A stretch of 64,000 nt of DNA from Helichrysum umbraculigerum (GCA_949592205.1 CATIUR010000004.1:86527337-86591336), one strand, 5' to 3'. Shown: positions 45,735-57,573, counted from the stretch's first letter. The notes: generated by a model not told the origin, from the letters alone. Program-made: numbers and translations.

Positions 45735-45876
45735 TTCTCCCCTTGTTAGGAGAATTTCGTCCCGAAATTTGTTCGAAGTAGTAATCGCTTGTTTCTTAAT
45801 CCTATTGGGTACTTAGGATCTAAGAAAGTATACACGGAATATGAGGAAATCAGACAAAGTAATTTAGGCGAGAACT

Positions 45877-46956
45877 TTAAATAAGCATACCCGGGTTAAG
45901 CAAGTCAACAAGTCTCGGGTTTTCATCCTCCCTAGCGTTGAGTACATAAGCTCTTCCTCGAGCAGGGTTGTTTTTCAGCTTTGGGCAGTCCTTCCTGAAG
46001 TGCCCGATACCGTTGCACTCATAGCAGGTTTTGGGTGCAGGGGTATCAGTGCCAGTGGGGTTGGTTCGACAGTCTTGGGCCAGGTGCCCGAATTTCTTGC
46101 AATTGGAACAGGGACAGGGGCCATCATGGTGTAAACCGCATTTGGAACAGTAAGGTTTGCTCCCCTTGTAAGCCTTTGAGTCATTGACATTGACTGTTGT
46201 AGGCTTTTTATCAGAAGTCGGGTTGGACGAGTGGGGACTTACTTCCCATTTGCGTTTGTTATTTGCAGGTGGGGTTGAAGTCGAGCCACGGCGGATAGAA
46301 TTGGCCGTTAACTCATGGGCCATGCGAATGGCGCTCTGGATAGTTCCTGGTTTAGATGAAGTCACCAGATCTTGAAGTCGCTCAGGAAGTCCATCGACGT
46401 ATTTCTCGATCCTTTTGTACTCAGGATCAACCATAGTTGGGCAGAGAAGTGCCAGCTGGTGAAAACGGTTGGTGTAACCAGTGATGTCATTTCCATGCAT
46501 CTTGTGATTCCAGAATTCTATCTCCAGTTGTTTCAGTTCATCTCTTGGGCAGTACTCGCCCCTCAGCATAATCTTCATCTCATTCCATGGAAGTTTGTAG
46601 GCATTGGCAACACTCACAGTCTGAGCGTAGGTGTTCCACCAAGTAAGGGCAGTGTCAGAAAATGTGCTGGCTGCGAACTTGACCTTGTCGTCCTCAACGC
46701 AGTTGCAGATAAGGAATACTGATTCTATCTTCTCGATCCATCGTATTAGACCGATTGCTCCTTCAGTACCTGCAAAGCTCAAGGGTTTGCAGTTTTGGAA
46801 GTCCTTGTAGGTGCAGGTTTTGGGTGGTGGTGTGTTGTTAGCCGTATCTTCGCTACCAGGAGTGGTTGCTCGGACAGCTAAGGCTTGAGCCACACTACGG
46901 GCAATAATACCCGCAACTTCGGCTTCAGTAAGTGTGATTTGTCGTCGAGGAGGCAT
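45877..46956 (-). CDS. gag: Gag of the gag-only element, copy 2 (359 aa)
   Basis: Same architecture as copy 1: gag core, three Cys-rich clusters of which two are CCHC knuckles, stop soon after. The internal segments 40693-42467 and 45735-47508 differ by roughly nine substitutions and one indel, five of them changing an amino acid. Both frames stayed open since the duplication, or too little time has passed for decay. Confidence 0.92.
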   Translation of the reverse strand: MPPRRQITLTEAEVAGIIARSVAQALAVRATTPGSEDTANNTPPPKTCTYKDFQNCKPLSFAGTEGAIGLIRWIEKIESVFLICNCVEDDKVKFAASTFSDTALTWWNTYAQTVSVANAYKLPWNEMKIMLRGEYCPRDELKQLEIEFWNHKMHGNDITGYTNRFHQLALLCPTMVDPEYKRIEKYVDGLPERLQDLVTSSKPGTIQSAIRMAHELTANSIRRGSTSTPPANNKRKWEVSPHSSNPTSDKKPTTVNVNDSKAYKGSKPYCSKCGLHHDGPCPCSNCKKFGHLAQDCRTNPTGTDTPAPKTCYECNGIGHFRKDCPKLKNNPARGRAYVLNAREDENPRLVDLLNPGMLI

Positions 46957-47508
46957 GTTCCTTGAAACAACAAATAAAGAACATGTGAAGGTTCGAGCAA
47001 GAATTATGATCGTGATGATCGATTTTGTACAAAGAAATTACGCCAAAAGTTGATACGTGGATAGTTTAACAAGAGTAGTAGGATTGTTATAATTGAAACA
47101 TAAAAGTTAAGTAAGGATGGAACGACGAGAATCGAGTTGTCGTTTGTTTGGTGTAATTTGAAAAATGAATTTCGCAGTGGTCGAGAGAGAGTATCGTATC
47201 GGGGAAAAGAGGCCTATGCATTTATATATAACACATAACCGCCTAGTGTGTGTCTAGCACAATCAAGTAAAAGTCCCGGTTCTCTCGGGGTCAGAGTCAG
47301 CTAATGTATTCCGGTTCAACATAACCCCTTTCAGAACTCACATCATCTTCATTTAATTGTACATAGTTGATCAGGCTATGTTAAATTAAACTTGTATGCT
47401 GTAATTCCTGAACCAGTTATACCTAATGAGGAATACTGCCTAACGGTCATAGTCTAGGCCCACTAAATGCAACCTAGTTCACTATAACCTTAGGCTCTGA
47501 TACCAATC
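46957..47508 (-). other. Leader of the gag-only element, copy 2, with primer site
   Basis: Primer site at 47505 to 47494 (minus). Nearly identical to 41916-42467; no ORF. Confidence 0.75.
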
Positions 47509-48754
47509 TGTAACACCCCCAAGTTTAACAGTTTGAGGAAGCGATATTTTGGGTGTTACTAATCAATAATCACAAGCACAAAGGATACAGTGAACGACTC
47601 TAAATGAGACGTTCGAAAAGTTATTACATTAATACATAAGTAGTTCAAAATACAAGCTCGAGTTCGAGAAAGTTTCCTAGAGATTCAAATACATAACAGT
47701 AAGTACAAAAGTAATGTAATAAAATCTCCAAGCTTGTAAATGCATGCGACTCGAGCTAAGTAAGCTTATCATGCTGGGCATTCCTACTGATGTTGTGTAC
47801 CTGAGAAGCATTACTAAAACGGGCAACCACCAAGGTTGGTGAATCTCACAGGTTTGTAAGTAAGTAAACAGTTTGAACACACAAGTAGTAATTGTAAATC
47901 GTAAGCCAGCCAGTAAGTAACGATTGCAGGTCATGCTAATCGTTCACTTAAGTATTGATTGCAGGTCATGCTAATCCTTTGTAAGTAGGTGGTTGCAGGT
48001 CTTGCTAACCGTAATGAGTAACGATCGCAGGTCATGCCAATCGTTCACTCCGTAATGATTGCAGGTCATGCTAATCATGCGTTTCCACGAACTACCATAA
48101 TTGAAGCTTAACATACAGTAAATAATAGTACCCCCGTGAATGTAATCCAAATCATTCATAGTAAACCAGTAAGAAAATGTCATAAGCCACCATGATTGCA
48201 GGTCATGCTAATCATGCGATAACTCGGCCATTATCAGTTTTATGAAAACAAGTAATGCATCTCACCCCTGGGTATAAAACAGTAAAATAGGGGCTGTAAG
48301 ACTCACCTGAGTTTAGCAGACAATACAGTAAGCAAGCAAAGTAGTATCCGAACTAGAAGCCCTTAGCGTCCTAATACGCATAAGGTTCAGTAAGTAAATG
48401 GAATACTTGTAAGGTATCCATGCTAGTTGTTCCCAAACTAGTTAATGTCCAAGTATTTGTTTGTACGTTTGTAATCTTTTGTAATTAAGTGTGGCCCGTT
48501 GGTGACGGAGGTGTAATAATAATTCAAATATTATTATTATGTAATTCATTGTGTTTGTATACTTGTAAAGCATATACATAAGTTGATTATTTGTAACGTG
48601 ACATATAACTGTTGTTCGGATGTAAGTCCGTGCGAGTGTAAACTCGTCTTTATATAACAAGTGGTTCGAGTGTAAGCTCGTAGTAACGTGGGTGTAATCC
48701 CAAACCATGTGTAAGTATCCTTAGATTTTCTATTATTTTATCCGAAAATATACT

Positions 48755-48813
<59 letters not shown>

Positions 48814-50818
48814 CCGAAGTTGCCAAAATTTAACATTAAGGGTCAAAAATACAATTTTTCCGAAAGTCAACTCGCAAAGTCAACTCGCAAGTCAAAAGTC
48901 AACTAGCAGAAGTCAACTCGCAAGTCAAAAGTCAACTCGCAAGTCTTCAGTTCGCAAGTCAAGAGTCAACTCGCAAGTCTTCAACTCGCAAGTCAAAGTC
49001 AACTAGCAAGTCTTCAACTCGCCAGTCAAAGTCAACTCGCAAGTCTTCAGTTCGCAAGTCAAAAGTCAACTCGCAAGTCTTCAACTCGAAAGTCAAAAGT
49101 CAACTCGCAAGTCTTCAACTCGCAAGTCAAAGTCAACTCGCAAGTCTTCAACTCGCAAGTCAAAGTCAACTCGCAGAAGTCAACTCGCAGAAGTCAACTG
49201 TTGGTGTTTTTGTTATCGTAACTTGGTCAAACGAGCTCGGTTTGACCTGAAACTTTTAGGGAAGTCTTAAAATAGTTTATAGAGCCTAAGAAAATTATCG
49301 GTTCGTGTCGGGGTTCACCCGGAGTGTCGGTTTTGCAAATTTACCAAAACAGTCCCTATTTTTAGTTTTCAGAAATTTTACACGGTTTCCACCCTCGATA
49401 AGTCCAACCAAAAATCACACATGTCCTACTATATGTAATGTTCATTTCTGCATTTTATGGTATTTTCATATGTCCGTTTAATATTTTAAACAAAAATAAA
49501 TATGTCGAGGGGTCGGATTCGGTCCAGAACAGACCTATGTCCAAAGATCAAGTAATAGCCGAAAATGGGTGTATTTCTGGAAGTAGCTAAAGAAGAACTT
49601 TTTGTTCAAGACGAAAATACCAAACTTTTCCAAGTGGTCTCACACGTTTATTTAACCTACAACTCGAGTTATGGTTGTTTTCGTGCGACGGTTTTTCTGG
49701 CCAGGAAGTGGTATGTACATAAGTGTTTTAAAAACGAGTTTTAACCAAAGATTTGGACATTTCTTTGTTAAGTAAGCAACTAAACATGTTAATAAGTAGT
49801 AATACAAGTATTTTAGAAGAGTGGTTAAGTTCTTACAATGAGTGTATGATGAAACGAAGAAGATAGAAATGACGAGCTCGTTGTGGTGAACGTTTTCTTC
49901 CAAAAGCTCCTAGCAATCCAAGGTATTTTGAGTGTGTTTTTGTGATGATTTGAGGATGTTTTGGAGCTGGTTTGGTCGTGGTTTTTCATCAAGAAAAAGA
50001 AAGAAAGGAGTTGTTGATTGAGTGTGGGAGAAATGAAAGAAATGATGGTGATTATGAAATGTTTTTCACTCCAAAGAAAAACAAGGGTCAAGGGATGGCA
50101 TAGCCATGCCCTTGGCCAGCCATGATGTGGCCCCACAAGGTGTGGTGAGTCAACATTCTGTTCCCCAAAGTTACGTTAAGTCTCGTGTTCGTTTACCCGT
50201 CCGTTTCGCGGTTTAATTTAATCGTATAACGTTTATGCCTTACGTTTTGCTAGCGATCTAAAACCCGATATTTTAAATAAAAGTTTTACTCAAATAACAT
50301 ATTTTAAGTTACTAACATAATATTCGAGATTTCTTTTGTTCATTGGTCGCGAATCGTGCGTTTATTCAAATTGTGTAATGTTTTTAAACGAGTTAACTGT
50401 ACGCGTGTAATCGCGATATTTTTAGCCGAAGTATTCAATCAAAATACTTATTATGAAGTTATAAAATATAACTTAAGTTTATTTCATGTGTCGAGCGCGT
50501 CTCGCGCGTTTTTGTACTGTAAAGTTACTTTTTAACAAAACGTATAACGTGTAATATATTTTCGTAATATATTAAAGTAAATAATGTTTGTTTGGATAAA
50601 TCCACATTATTTTTAAAAGTTGTCACCAACGTCCATATTTTGTATTTTTGTAATCTCATACGATTTGAACGAATCGTATACGTGTATATATATATATATA
50701 TCACCTATATACATATATAGTAAGTAATTATCGTACTTAGTCCTATTTCATACTAAATACAGTAGTAAACAAGTAATTAGGAAAATTTTAAATTTACCCT
50801 AATTTTGGGGTTGTTACA
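47509..50818 (-). repeat. LTR 3 (5' LTR) of the gag-only tandem
   Basis: 3,310 bases. Private changes include GTTTGAGGAAGC near the left end, AACGATTGCAGG in the first stem-loop unit and the AACATTCTGTTCC change near 50155. The GTACC duplication follows at 50819. Confidence 0.92.
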
Positions 50819-51942
50819 GTACCCGAGACCACATTCGGGTCTTTGCAGGCATCCCTAGAGTTAAGGATAAATGCTCTACCTCGAGAGTTGTTGTTGTTGT
50901 TGTTGCCTTTGTTCTTGAGTTTTGGGCAGTCATTCCTGAGGTGCCCAGTGTTGCCACACTCGTAGCAGGATTTTGGTTGGTTGGAGTTGGTGCTGGTGTT
51001 GGTATTGTTGTTGGTTTTGGTGGCTCTGCAGTCCTTGGTGTTATGCCCATATCGTTGGCAATTGTTGCAAGGCGTACCACAAGAATTATCATGATGACGA
51101 CGGCATTTGGAACAGAAGGGCTTACTTCCAGTGTAACCCTTTGTCGAATCAGAGCCAGATGAGTAGGCCTTAACAGTGTCAGACCCCTTTGATGATGATT
51201 GAGTTTGGTTAGAGTTTCCAGACCACTTTCGCTTGTGATCTCCAGATTGATTCCCAGTGTTTTTGGCAACAGGTGTCCCCTGACGGACAATCTGAGCCAT
51301 GAGATTGTGTGCCATGCGCACAGTTGCTTGAAAGGTGAAGGAATTTGATGCAGTAACCATTCCTTGAATTTGTGGGGGAAGTCCCCAGAGATAACGTTCA
51401 ATCCGTTTATATTCCGGATCAACCATGGTGGGGCACAGGTGTGCCAATTGATTGAATCGAGCAGTGTAACCGGCAATATCATTGCCTTGAGTGGTGAGGT
51501 TCCAGAACTCAGCTTCCAACTGTTGAATTTCATTTCTAGGACAATATTTGTCCTTCAGCATCTTCTTCAACTCTTCCGAGGGAGTTTGGTAAGTGGTGTC
51601 AATACCTACGGTTTGAATATGAATATTCCACCATGTCAGCGCACTGTCAAGGAAAGTGCAAGTGGAGTATTTGACTTTATGGTCTTCAGGACAATTGCAG
51701 ATACGGAAAACAGATTATGCCTTCTCAATCCACCGTAACAAACAAATAGCACCCTCGGTGCCCTTGAAATTTAGAGGTTTGCAATTTAGGAAGTCCTTGT
51801 ATGAGCAAGGCTTGGCTGTAGAGGTGTTAGTTGGCGTTTCGCCACTATCAGTGCGTTGTTGTCGGGCAGCAAGTTCAGCAGCTACCCCTTGGGCAACAAG
51901 CCGGTCAACATCAGCTTGGCTAAACGATCGCTTCGGAGGCAT
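50819..51942 (-). pseudogene. gag: gag of the minus-strand chromovirus, one stop, split from protease
   Basis: Starts MPPKRSFSQADVDRLVAQ at 51942. A TAA at 51717-51715 replaces a Glu codon (before SVFRICNCPED); the rest of the frame is open to the gag-only insertion at 50818. It keeps the gag core and good knuckles: CSKCRRHHDNSCGTPCNNC, CYECGNTGHLRNDC. Its protease continues at 37337 on the far side of the insertion. The gag-only element therefore landed almost exactly at the gag/protease border. Confidence 0.9.
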
Positions 51943-52212
51943 AATGCTTGAATAAACAAAGACGAAAAGATGTGTGATATGTTTGTATAAAGTTATGATA
52001 TATCACACATGTATATATATAGGAGGCTAATATACAGCAGCACAAGTGATAATCATAATTCATTTAGATGATAACATTGGATACAAGGTACGAGTTTCAA
52101 AAGATTACAGAACACAAGGACTACACAAGATGCCGGGAATTGTTACATCCGGTCGAATTACATGAGTTCTATGTAGATAGTTAAAGATTACAGGATAAAG
52201 ATCACACTAGTC

Positions 52213-52941
52213 TTAATGCAAGTTTATTCGTTCCATCAAAGTGACAAATCGGTTCACGGTTCCTGCAAGTCTGGTTGATTGTCTGGCGCTATCTTCAGCC
52301 AAGGTTAGTCGTTGTTCCAAGACTCGGGTATACTCCTCAGCTTCTCGCGAACGTTGTTCACATTCTTCCAACCTTGCTTGGAGAAGGTCGGTCGCGCCTC
52401 TGTCGTCAATGACGTGTTGGTGCATCATTTCTAGAGTACTTGTCATGTTTTCCTGGTCTTGAAATAGTTGTGTAATGCGGTCATGTGATTGGCGCAGCCA
52501 GTACATTTGGACAATGTATTGTTCCCATTCCAAGCTTTCAAGTCTTGCCTCATGACGATGGAGTCGGGCAGTTAGCACTGGAACAGTATGGTGGATAGGT
52601 TCTTGTGTGTATGGGGAGATATCCATGGGGTCGGTAGGAATTTGTATGGCTTCCTCAGACCTCCAGGTGTTTAGCATTGTGGGTAGCCAGTCCCATCGAC
52701 GGGCGTATGCCGGACGGCGAGTACCCGTTGTGGTGTTAGAGATGGGGTTTGAGTAAGGGTTTGCTCGAGCCGATCCGGTACCCCTTCGGCGAGTACGTAT
52801 CACTCGGGCTTCACCAGTGTTGTAGTAAAGTCGTTCAGGAGAGTTTGATGTTGGAAACATAGTAATGATCTCCTCAGTAGTGGGTAGTGTTTGAGTTTGG
52901 TTGTTCGTGTCAGGTGATGCTACATTAGAGAAGTCCGCCAT
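52213..52941 (-). CDS. Extra ORF 5' of gag, 242-aa coiled-coil protein
   Basis: Intact. Starts MADFSNVASPDTNNQTQTLP. The N-terminal ~75 residues are polar and disordered-looking with a basic patch (RTRRRGTGSARANP); the middle holds RRWDWLPTMLNTWRSEEAIQ and PMDISPYTQEPIHHTVP. From about residue 125 to the end it is heptad-like and charged (RLHRHEARLESLE; LLQARLEECEQRSREAEEY), suggesting a long coiled coil. The same protein, with one stop, is in the plus-strand element at 6306-7028. Conservation between two diverged elements suggests it has been under selection. Not Gag, and no known chromovirus domain. It lies about 300 bases inside the primer site and 270 before gag, so it may be read first from the genomic RNA or from a spliced RNA. 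Confidence 0.78.
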   Translation of the reverse strand: MADFSNVASPDTNNQTQTLPTTEEIITMFPTSNSPERLYYNTGEARVIRTRRRGTGSARANPYSNPISNTTTGTRRPAYARRWDWLPTMLNTWRSEEAIQIPTDPMDISPYTQEPIHHTVPVLTARLHRHEARLESLEWEQYIVQMYWLRQSHDRITQLFQDQENMTSTLEMMHQHVIDDRGATDLLQARLEECEQRSREAEEYTRVLEQRLTLAEDSARQSTRLAGTVNRFVTLMERINLH

Positions 52942-53248
52942 TTCTGTGGCAAGAGAATTGAGTGAGTATCGTGAGGCCTATATAAACATATCATATAGCC
53001 TAGTGTGTCTAGCACAAACAAGTAATAGTCCCGTTTCTCTCGTTGTCAGAGTCAACTAGTGCATTCCTGTTCGATATAACCCCTTTCAGACATCACATCA
53101 TATTTATTTAATTGTACATAGTTGATCAGGCTATGTTAAATTAAACTTGTATGCTGTAATTCCCGAACCAGTTATACCTAATGAGGAATACTGCCTAACG
53201 GTCATAGTCTAGGCCCACTAAATGCAACCTAGTTCACTATAACCTTAG

Positions 53249-53260
53249 GCTCTGATACCA
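53249..53260 (-). other. Primer binding site of the minus-strand chromovirus
   Basis: Minus strand TGGTATCAGAGC, three bases from the 5' LTR, as in the plus-strand element. Confidence 0.92.
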
Positions 53261-53263
53261 ATC

Positions 53264-56200
53264 TGTGGCACCCCCAAATTCATGATTAGCGGAAGCATAC
53301 TTTGGGTGCGACTAATCAAGGAAATCAAGCACAAAGATATATAATGAACGACTCTATATGCGTCGTTTTAACAAAATACATTAATTCGATGAAAGTTTAC
53401 ATCGAATGTACCAAATACAATAGCTCGTGTTCGAATAAGAGAGATTTCTACGCATAAATACTTATACAAAAAATATATTAATGCAATAAAATCTCTGATG
53501 TTTGCATGCTGACTCGAGCTAAGCTAAATCCTGAGTGCAAGCCTACAGCTGCTGGGTACCTGAGAATACATGCTAAAAGGTCAGCTAAAAGCTGGTGAGC
53601 TCACAGGTGTAAAGATGTAATAATAATATATGAACCACAAGATTTAATAATGCATGAAATCAATCATAAAAATATGTATATTACTGCCATGAGCTCATAG
53701 TTTGAGCTTAACTGAGATGTCGGGATCACAATCAAGTGCCCGATCGAGGTTGCCTCCTGCGAGTGCCTAATCTACACTCGTTATGAACAAATGCTAATGT
53801 GTTCGTTTGACCAGCAGTCGTGGTAGCGCGACTACCCCGGACAGAGACTGTCAAGCCCAAATGGTACCATTCAATAACATTCACGCTAAATCCATACTAA
53901 CAAACTATGATGTGGAGGGCTTCATGATTAGGTAAAACAACTCATGCAGTCAATATATCGAGTTTAGTACTTGTGTTCAAATGTAAATAAAAACTGAGCA
54001 CTTATTCCCACCCCTAGGTTAAAAACAGTAAAATGAGGGGCTATGAGACTCACCTGAGTCTAGTGTGTTTGCAAAGCAAGCAAGTATGATGTTGTATCAA
54101 ATGAGTGTCCGCAGACTGTAACCTGCCGGGCATTCAAAACGCGCAAGGTTATATGAGTGAGTAGATGTCTCAAAAGACCATCTATGCTAGTTGTCCATCA
54201 ACTAGTTATGTCCAAATGTTTTATTGTTTTGTTTGAGTTTTGAAAACATATACGGCCCGTTGGTGACGGTTTGTAATAATAATCTTAAATTATTATTATT
54301 ATGCGTTGTATCATTGTATACTATCAAAGTATATGTTTCGTGTGTTGTATCGTCTTTAAGTATTGAAGTTGTGAGAGTTCGACACTTAGTGTGAAAACTA
54401 GTTTTGGTGTTTCTGTTTTATGCGTCACTCATAGCGTCACTTGTTGGCTATTAGCGACACTCAGGCTAGTGTCGTAGAAAATTGTAATCTGTGAGTTATT
54501 GGCGTCACTTGTTAAGTGTCGCATATAAGGTGTCACTAGGTATGGCGTCACTAAGGTAAGTGTCGCTAACAATTGAATTTTGGCATAACAGGCGTCACTT
54601 AATGGAGTGTCGCATAAACCACTTGGTTCATGCGTCACTCGGATCTGGTCAGATTTTGGCTAAGTCAAAAACGTGGTCAACTATGACGGTTTGGCCCGAG
54701 GATTTTATCCAAGTCATTTATCAGTTCATAGAGTTTATAAAATGTGTCGGTTCGTGTCGGAGTCATTCCGTGGTGTCGGTTTTTAAAAACGCATGTTCAA
54801 ACTTCAAAGATTCATATTTTCGGTTTTGTCGGTTTACTTCGCCACTCGATTTCACTAACTTCTGTTCCAAAGTAATGTTCACAATTTTTACCAACTGATC
54901 ATGTGTGTGTCTAGTTTATACCTGATTTTTCCAAGATCTATAATGTCCATTTAGATAGATAATAAATTTTGCGAAAGAACCGTACTCGGTTTTCGACAAC
55001 CATCAGACCAGTCGCATAGATCGGATTATTCACAAATATACGTACGTATCTAGAAAAAGTGTAAAATACGAAAGTTGTAGCTCTTTTCAATACGCAACTT
55101 TTAAAAAAAATTCGTTGTCTAACTCTTAATAGAACTCAAGTTATGGCCGATTTTGTAGACTGATTTTATGAAGACAGATTCTGTCACTTTTTGCATGTTC
55201 ATGTATAAATTATAAAAACGATTTTAAGCTTATTCTTGGACATAAACATGTTAGATGATCAACATAGCATACAAATCAGTAGCAAATAAGTGAGTTTGTC
55301 ATGGGATGAAGGTTTTCTTACAATAAGATTGATGACCAAAAGGAGAAAATGAAGATGGAGTGGTTAATCCTAGTTCCCTTCTTGTGACCCTTTCTTCAAG
55401 TTGATAGTATTTTAATGGTGATTCAAGGGGTGTTTGGGGCTGCTGATTTTCAGAGAGAAAAAGGGGAGAAGAGGAATTAAAAAATGATGAAATGAGTTGA
55501 GTGTAAAATGGAGTGTGAAGTGAGGGTTGAGTAAAATGGAAGGAAGATAGGGGAAATGATCATTTTCACATGGGGTGGTGGGAATGGCTTATGGGGGCCG
55601 GTTTTGGTGGGGGCCCACTCAAGTGTGGGTCTCCAAATTTTCACTCCTTAATTTGTGTTCCGTGCGGTGTTCGTTTTCTCGTCCGTTTCGACGTTTATTT
55701 AGACGTTAAACGTTTTATACACGTGTTTTAGATAAAGATTCAATTCTTGATATTTTTGATTGAAGTATTCATTAAAATACTTAAAAACATTTATAAAAAT
55801 GTTCCGTTTATTTATTGATCTCGATTTGCGTGATCGTTTCACGGAGGTTTAATCGCGTGACGTTTAAACTAGACGTTTTTGATATCGACTCAAGATACGA
55901 TATTTTTAATGAAAGTTTTACTCGAAATGATATATTTTAAACTTATAAAATATATTTTGGTTTTCGTTCGATTGCCGGGCGCGTTTTGCGCGTTTTCGTC
56001 GCGTTTGTGATACTTTATACGATACGTTTTACATATTAAATATTATCGACATAATATTTAGAGATTTTTGAGTTTCTTAAATAATTTCACATTATTTAAT
56101 ATTTTGTTCACCAACGTCCGTATTAATGATGTCGGAATCCATCCGAATATGTAAATGCACGATTTAACCAAATTGCATGCGTGTGTATATACAATAAATA

Positions 56201-56298
56201 TATCAATACACATAATGATACATATAATTAATCCTAATTACATGTATTAACAAAATGATTAGGCACTAATAACTAGCCTTAATTGGTTGGGTGTCACA
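53264..56298 (-). repeat. 5' LTR of the minus-strand chromovirus
   Basis: 3,035 bases from TGTGACACCC (minus, 56298) to GGGGTGCCACA (53264). The candidate intron runs 55321 to 53560 in minus sense; the stem-loop array is at 54415-54655; the GTGCGGTGTTCG box at about 55661-55672. Confidence 0.93.
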
Positions 56299-56303
56299 GG
56301 TCC

Positions 56304-56432
56304 ATTCACAATATGCAGTGTAATTTCTAAAGAAAAATTGCATTTTTAATTGCATTTCTTGTTTGTGATACGGGTTTCGAAAAATAGAGATATTATTGAT
56401 ACAGGTCACTTAAAATCCTAGATCCACCACTG
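56304..56432 (+). mobile_element. Right part of the hAT-like MITE split by the 18760 element
   Basis: Begins after the GGTCC duplication and ends CCTAGATCCACCACTG, the inverted counterpart of CAGGGGTGGAGCC at 18712. Combined with the left piece it would be about 180 bases. Confidence 0.4.
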
Positions 56433-56489
56433 ATCATATCATATCATATACTATATATTTCCGTTAAACAACGATAGCATAAAATCATA

Positions 56490-56743
56490 CTCCCTCCGTC
56501 CCATCCAAAGTGTCCTGTTTTGGCTTTTCAAAATCTTTCTTTTTCACTTTGACCTTAAATATTTTTGTTTGTGTTATATAATACATGAGGAAAATTATAC
56601 CAATGAAAATACATTAAAAACCCAACTCATTCATATATTTTGCATCAAGTATTATATAACACAAACAAAGATATTTAAGGTCAAAGTTTAAAAACAAGAC
56701 TTCAAAAAGTCAAAACATGACACTTTAAGTGGGACGGAGGTAG
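56490..56743. mobile_element. Stowaway MITE
   Basis: Inverted ends CTCCCTCCGTCCC and GGGACGGAGGTAG with TA on both sides (56488-56489, 56744-56745). Internal AAGGTCAAAG and its complement extend the inverted repeat. 254 bases. The matching intron of the GST gene (about 62545-62565) lacks it, so it came after the duplication. Confidence 0.9.
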
Positions 56744-56849
56744 TACACATTTACCATCATATTGTGTAAAAAAATATCTTTTAGTTTGTAATTAGGTAGA
56801 AAAGAATATTGGGAGTAAAATACTATTATTTCTTTAAGGGAATCCCATA

Positions 56850-56861
56850 TATATATATATT

Positions 56862-56939
<78 letters not shown>
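56850..56939. repeat. (AT)n microsatellite
   Basis: About 90 bases of nearly pure AT with one TTTAAA break, within an insertion (about 56836-57168) in the intron of the inverted GST copy. Confidence 0.9.
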
Positions 56940-56941
<2 letters not shown>

Positions 56942-57573
56942 TCCTTATAAGGTAAACCATTCCTTTCCCTTTTGTTTCATAAAATTGATCAAGTTTCAAA
57001 CGAGTTTAGAATTGATAATTACCAATTTTGATATTTTAGTAAAAATTTAAGTACACCAAATGACCAAATTGTATACAATCGTATATTTATTGTCTACGTG
57101 TAATCAACTATCGAAGATTTCTATTATGACGTGTATCAAATTTTCATGTTTGCTACACATAGTAGAAATTCTAAGTATAGTTCCGTCAGGAGTAATGTTA
57201 TATAGGACTAATTATACAGACCTAAAAATAGGTTTACTTTTTTCATTGGCTAAATTATTTCTCTCTCCTAATATCATTCAACAAATTTTTCAAATCTACC
57301 AATCATATTTTTAGGTCTATATTTAGGCTTACAGTTTTAAGCCGACCAATCATTTTCCTTTGGGTTAATGTATTTTGGTGCACTTCAACTTTACTTCATA
57401 TTCTTTAATTATCAGTCCTTTAAAATATCATGGCCGGTTCGACAAAAATAATTTTGCACGTAGCTTAGAAATATTTGTGGACGGCTATAATGAGTAGTAA
57501 ATCACTTAAAATACAATAATTATATTCGTGTTGAAAATTTCAAGATAATCAAATCACTTGAATTTTAACATAC

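Larger units (their letters stand above)
37338..50818 (-). mobile_element. Three-LTR tandem of a gag-only (TR-GAG type) retrotransposon
   Basis: Structure LTR-internal-LTR-internal-LTR: 37338-40692, 40693-42467, 42468-45734, 45735-47508, 47509-50818. A single duplication GTACC flanks the whole array (37333-37337, 50819-50823) and there is none at the inner junctions, so this is one insertion that later became a tandem. Each internal part (about 1,775 bases) holds a primer site, leader, an intact gag ORF and the polypurine tract, but no protease, RT, RNase H or integrase. The leader next to the primer site is almost identical to that of the host chromovirus, so the element derives from, and could be mobilised by, that lineage. 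Gag-only elements (TR-GAG) are described in plants. Confidence 0.92.
18760..56298 (-). mobile_element. Complete Ty3/gypsy chromovirus, minus strand, enlarged by two nested elements
   Basis: It is bracketed by GGTCC (18755-18759 and 56299-56303). In element sense: 5' LTR 53264-56298, primer site 53249-53260, extra ORF 52213-52941, gag 51942 to 50819, gag-only tandem inserted 37338-50818, protease and RT 37337 to 35868, Athila-like element inserted 23682-35867, RNase H and integrase 23681 to 21820, polypurine tract 21781-21791, 3' LTR 18760-21780. Subtracting both insertions and their duplications leaves about 11.9 kb. Only three nonsense codons and no frameshift were seen in the remaining gag-pol, so it is younger or better kept than the plus-strand element. 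Confidence 0.93.

Noticed and set aside
37338..50818. Three independent insertions of the gag-only element
   Set aside because: Only one pair of target duplications exists, at the outer ends, and the inner LTRs are shared between units.
18755..56303. Idea that the hAT-like MITE halves have an 8-bp target duplication
   Set aside because: CAAGTAGT on the left and ATCATATC on the right do not match; the MITE call rests on its inverted ends only.
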